This document shows, one piece after another, positions 34,046-36,090 of a stretch of DNA of 36,090 nucleotides. The position numbers and the translations under genes were made by a program. This DNA comes from CAYUAI01 sp964442745 (GTDB taxonomy: Bacteria > Pseudomonadota > Gammaproteobacteria > S012-40): the NCBI GenBank assembly GCA_964442745.1, contig CAYUAI010000038.1:1-36090 (forward strand). The letters run 5' to 3'. Numbering within the stretch: position 1 is the first letter of the stretch; each line of letters begins with the position of its first letter. The notes below the pieces were generated by a model. The model did no database searches and had not been told where the DNA came from. It saw nothing but the letters and a program-made list of their open reading frames with translations.

Positions 34046-34184
34046 GTAATCAGGGAACCCATGCATGAAAAGCAAGATTACCAATATAGCCTTTCGCAAA
34101 GCCAAATTTCTCTTGTAAAACATCCCTAAGCATTGCAGTAGAAAACAAATTTTTTAACGTTGCTATACCCCAGGTAGTTTGCAT

Positions 34185-34847
34185 ATGAAAACACTCATAA
34201 AACTGTTCCTTATTATCGCTGCATTTTTTGGATCGACTTTTGTGGTCATCAAAATATTTGATTTAATTACTGTCGATGATATTCGGGTTTGGCTAGAAGC
34301 GGCCAAAGATATCTCTCCACTCTATATTGGGCTATTAGTCTCGGCGCTCCTATTTGCTGATCTGTTTATTGCGGTTCCAACGATGACAGTTTGTATTTTG
34401 TCGGGATATTTTCTAGGGGCGGGTTTTGGCGCGCTCTTCTCCATCATTGGCGTAACCGTCGCGGGCATAACCGGTCATCTTCTGAGTCGATCAGCGGGCA
34501 GAACATTATTAAAAAAATTTGTACGGGAACCCAAGGAATTACAAGATATGGAAACCACATTCCAGCAACATGGGTTTGTAATAATCTTGATTTCAAGAGC
34601 ACTGCCCATTTTACCCGAGACGGCGACTTGTCTCTCAGGTTTGACCCGCATGCCAATCTCGAAATTTCTGCTAGCATGGGTCATCAGTTCATATCCGTAT
34701 GTAGCCATTGCTACGTATGCGGGTTCTGTGAGTTCAATTGATGACCCAAAGCCCGCCATTTTTACTGCCATTGCATTATCGGCCTTCTTTTGGGTTTCAT
34801 GGATCGTTTTTTTAAAGTACAAAGCACGCGGAACAAAAACAACTTAG
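34185..34847 (+). CDS. VTT-domain (TVP38/TMEM64, DedA-like) inner-membrane protein
   Basis: The 220-residue protein has about five hydrophobic segments and the VTT/SNARE-associated core. PTMTVCILSGYFLGAGFGAL comes first, then GHLLSRSAGRTLLKKFV, then the conserved ISRALPILPETATCLSGLTR with its charged residues inside the membrane. DedA/VTT proteins move or scramble lipids, including undecaprenyl phosphate in some members; the exact role here is open. The ATG at 34185 is used; the frame also opens with a TTG six bases earlier. The PAP2-type phosphatase homologue follows after 23 bases. A VTT protein next to a phosphatase of this class suggests a shared lipid-phosphate role. Confidence 0.8.
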   Translation: MKTLIKLFLIIAAFFGSTFVVIKIFDLITVDDIRVWLEAAKDISPLYIGLLVSALLFADLFIAVPTMTVCILSGYFLGAGFGALFSIIGVTVAGITGHLLSRSAGRTLLKKFVREPKELQDMETTFQQHGFVIILISRALPILPETATCLSGLTRMPISKFLLAWVISSYPYVAIATYAGSVSSIDDPKPAIFTAIALSAFFWVSWIVFLKYKARGTKTT

Positions 34848-34860
34848 GAATGGGCGACGC
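34847..34860 (+). repeat. Dispersed short repeat, minimal copy
   Basis: GGAATGGGCGACGC, starting on the last base of the VTT gene's stop codon and ending just before the AAGGA ribosome site of the next gene. It shares the first 12 bases with the copy at 32324. Confidence 0.35.
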
Positions 34861-34870
34861 AAGGATAAAT

Positions 34871-35977
34871 ATGAATTATAATTTTTACGTTGCATCGGAA
34901 ATTTATCGAAAAAATAAAATCATCGATTCATCAAGTGAAGCGAATTTTGAAGATACAGAAAACAATACGAAACGGCTGTTAAATGTTTGTGGCCGTAGTA
35001 TTTTATCACTATTTATAGTGTTGATGTTGTTTTCGATCTCGCGAGCGATGTCTGCAGAGATTGAACAATCCAAAGACCCATTAAAAAAAACAACGGAGTT
35101 AAATTTCAATCTATCAAATTGGGAGGAAGATTATAAAATGAAAGAAAAGCGAATAAAGCTGTCCCCTGGGTCAGGAGCAATAGGTGAGGCGGGAATGCCT
35201 GTCCAGAGAACAGCTTCTTATCTCGGCGTTTTTCATAATTTCTGGTCCAATACTACGAATTCTTTCACTGGCGACAAGCTTTGGTATCACGGAGCAGCGT
35301 TCGGATCAACTTTTCTGCTCGCCGCAAGTGGTGCTGACAGGGAAGTGCAGGATTACTTTCAAAAAGATCCTATCGGAGAAACCTATGGCCTTGGAGCGCT
35401 TATCGTGGGAGGAATTTGGCAACCTGTGATTGGAGGCGTATTATATTTTTCTTCTGATGACGAAACAAAAACGGCAGGTTCCGCTGTTCTACAAACCGCG
35501 ATGCTACAGTTCGCCTATACCAGCGTGCTGAAAGTTATAACAGGGAGACCCGACCCGATCGAAAATGGCGATCCAGCCAATAAACAAAGTGGTGTGTGTG
35601 GTAATTCTTCTGATGCTACCGCCTTCTTTAAAATAATACGGGGTTGCACTTGGCCCTCTGGTCACAGTTCTTCTGCGTTCAGTCTGATCTCCTCTCTTTA
35701 TGCGTTTTATCCTGAAAAAACATGGATTGCCTATTTCGGCTATCCCACCGCGATGGTCATTGCACTCGGCATGGTTGAAAACGATGAACATTGGCTTTCT
35801 GATATCGTTGCCGGCGCATTTATCGGCCATATCATTGGCTGGACGATCGGAAAAAATTTTCGAAAAAACTTTGATCAACTCAATCATTCTCAAAGCCGTC
35901 GACCAATCCAAAGGCATTTTATCAGTCCCGTTATCTCGTCAACAGGATTTGGACTCACCTATCAACTTAAGTTTTAG
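34871..35977 (+). CDS. PAP2-family (type 2 phosphatidate phosphatase) homologue
   Basis: From the ATG at 34871 (AAGGA 5 bases upstream) the product has 368 residues. A hydrophobic segment lies at about 43-59 and is probably a signal sequence, ending near AMSA. The phosphatase core follows: VLKVITGRPDP (about 220-229), WPSGHSSSAF (261-270, with the catalytic His), and ENDEHWLSDIVAGA with H307 and D311. The Arg usually six residues before that last His is Met here (GMVENDEH). The C-terminus GLTYQLKF ends in Phe like an outer-membrane strand. PAP2 enzymes dephosphorylate lipid phosphates or sugar-lipid carriers. The frame is open further upstream, inside the VTT gene. Confidence 0.8.
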   Translation: MNYNFYVASEIYRKNKIIDSSSEANFEDTENNTKRLLNVCGRSILSLFIVLMLFSISRAMSAEIEQSKDPLKKTTELNFNLSNWEEDYKMKEKRIKLSPGSGAIGEAGMPVQRTASYLGVFHNFWSNTTNSFTGDKLWYHGAAFGSTFLLAASGADREVQDYFQKDPIGETYGLGALIVGGIWQPVIGGVLYFSSDDETKTAGSAVLQTAMLQFAYTSVLKVITGRPDPIENGDPANKQSGVCGNSSDATAFFKIIRGCTWPSGHSSSAFSLISSLYAFYPEKTWIAYFGYPTAMVIALGMVENDEHWLSDIVAGAFIGHIIGWTIGKNFRKNFDQLNHSQSRRPIQRHFISPVISSTGFGLTYQLKF

Positions 35978-35983
35978 GTTTTA

Positions 35984-36028
35984 GGAATGGGCATGTAATA
36001 ACTTCCCTGTTTGACGCCCAGATTGGCT
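35984..36028 (+). repeat. Dispersed short repeat, full-length copy
   Basis: GGAATGGGCATGTAATAAC, then TTCCCTGTTTGACGCCCAG, then ATTGGCT. It begins a few bases after the stop of the phosphatase gene. It is the best copy in the window and the reference for the others (31-55 inverted, 4764-4812). Confidence 0.55.
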
Positions 36029-36074
36029 TTGTAGCAAGTTTAGTCGAGATGGCCTGTCTTTTTTTTAGCCAATC
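36021..36074. repeat. 8-bp perfect inverted repeat at the right edge
   Basis: GATTGGCT (36021-36028) and AGCCAATC (36067-36074) are perfectly complementary across a 38-base loop that ends in eight T residues. This may be a large hairpin ending transcription from the phosphatase gene, or an inner repeat of the element that begins at 35984. Confidence 0.4.
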
Positions 36075-36090
36075 CATTTGTACCTGGAGT

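Noticed and set aside
33902..34123. Minus-strand frame over the DUF2141 remnant
   Set aside because: Opposite strand of the broken gene, no ribosome site. In another minus-strand frame a short stretch near 34060-34145 (LRDVLQEKFGFAKGYIGN) faintly recalls a glycoside hydrolase family 3 segment, too short to call.

Overview
The window looks like part of a chromosome from an AT-leaning gammaproteobacterium. Supporting this are a minC-minD-minE set of the classical type, outer-membrane, lipoprotein and periplasmic signals throughout, and an Opp/Dpp-type importer. Many genes start with TTG or GTG. I cannot name the genus from sequence alone. No rRNA, tRNA, CRISPR array or intact transposon was seen.

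Layout. 1-1060: a decayed TPR gene between copies of a short dispersed repeat. 1156-2259 (-): a methionine/histidine-rich outer-membrane barrel protein with its own terminator. 2731-4735 (+): a VWA protein, a membrane J-domain protein and a hotdog thioesterase, apparently one unit. 5071-5761 (+): a 53-residue basic protein overlapping a GNAT acetyltransferase, which resembles a toxin-antitoxin pair. 17481 down to 5890 (-): nine tightly packed genes. Four are envelope proteins (a small lipoprotein, a 763-residue multidomain lipoprotein with a PEGA domain, a TolB-like propeller and a secreted TPR protein). They are followed by a complete peptide-type ABC importer (binding protein, two permeases, two ATPases). 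18569-20878 (+): minC, then minD and minE after a 357-base gap.

20981-32302: a cobalamin island. cbiD-cbiJ run on the plus strand and meet, stop to stop, the opposing run btuR-cbiX-cbiC-cbiET-cbiL-cbiG-cbiH-cbiF. Together these encode every step from sirohydrochlorin to cobyrinic acid by the anaerobic (early cobalt) route, plus corrinoid adenosylation. CbiG lacks its usual middle domain. Divergent from btuR are cbtB-cbtA (cobalt uptake) and a chelatase-type AAA+ gene. That gene's VWA half lies in the -1 frame after a run of ten A residues, with a Shine-Dalgarno-like GGAG 12 bases upstream. This fits one gene making a short ChlI-like and a long ChlD-like product. No cobalamin riboswitch was recognised.

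32340-35977: a Crp/Fnr regulator divergent from a short-chain dehydrogenase, a broken DUF2141-type gene, a VTT (DedA-like) membrane protein and a PAP2-type phosphatase homologue. Short repeats with the core GGAATGGGC recur at gene 3' ends here and at the left end of the window.

Most noteworthy are the frameshifted chelatase gene, the nine-gene envelope/importer operon, the CbiG without its middle domain, the small-protein/GNAT pair and the dispersed repeat.
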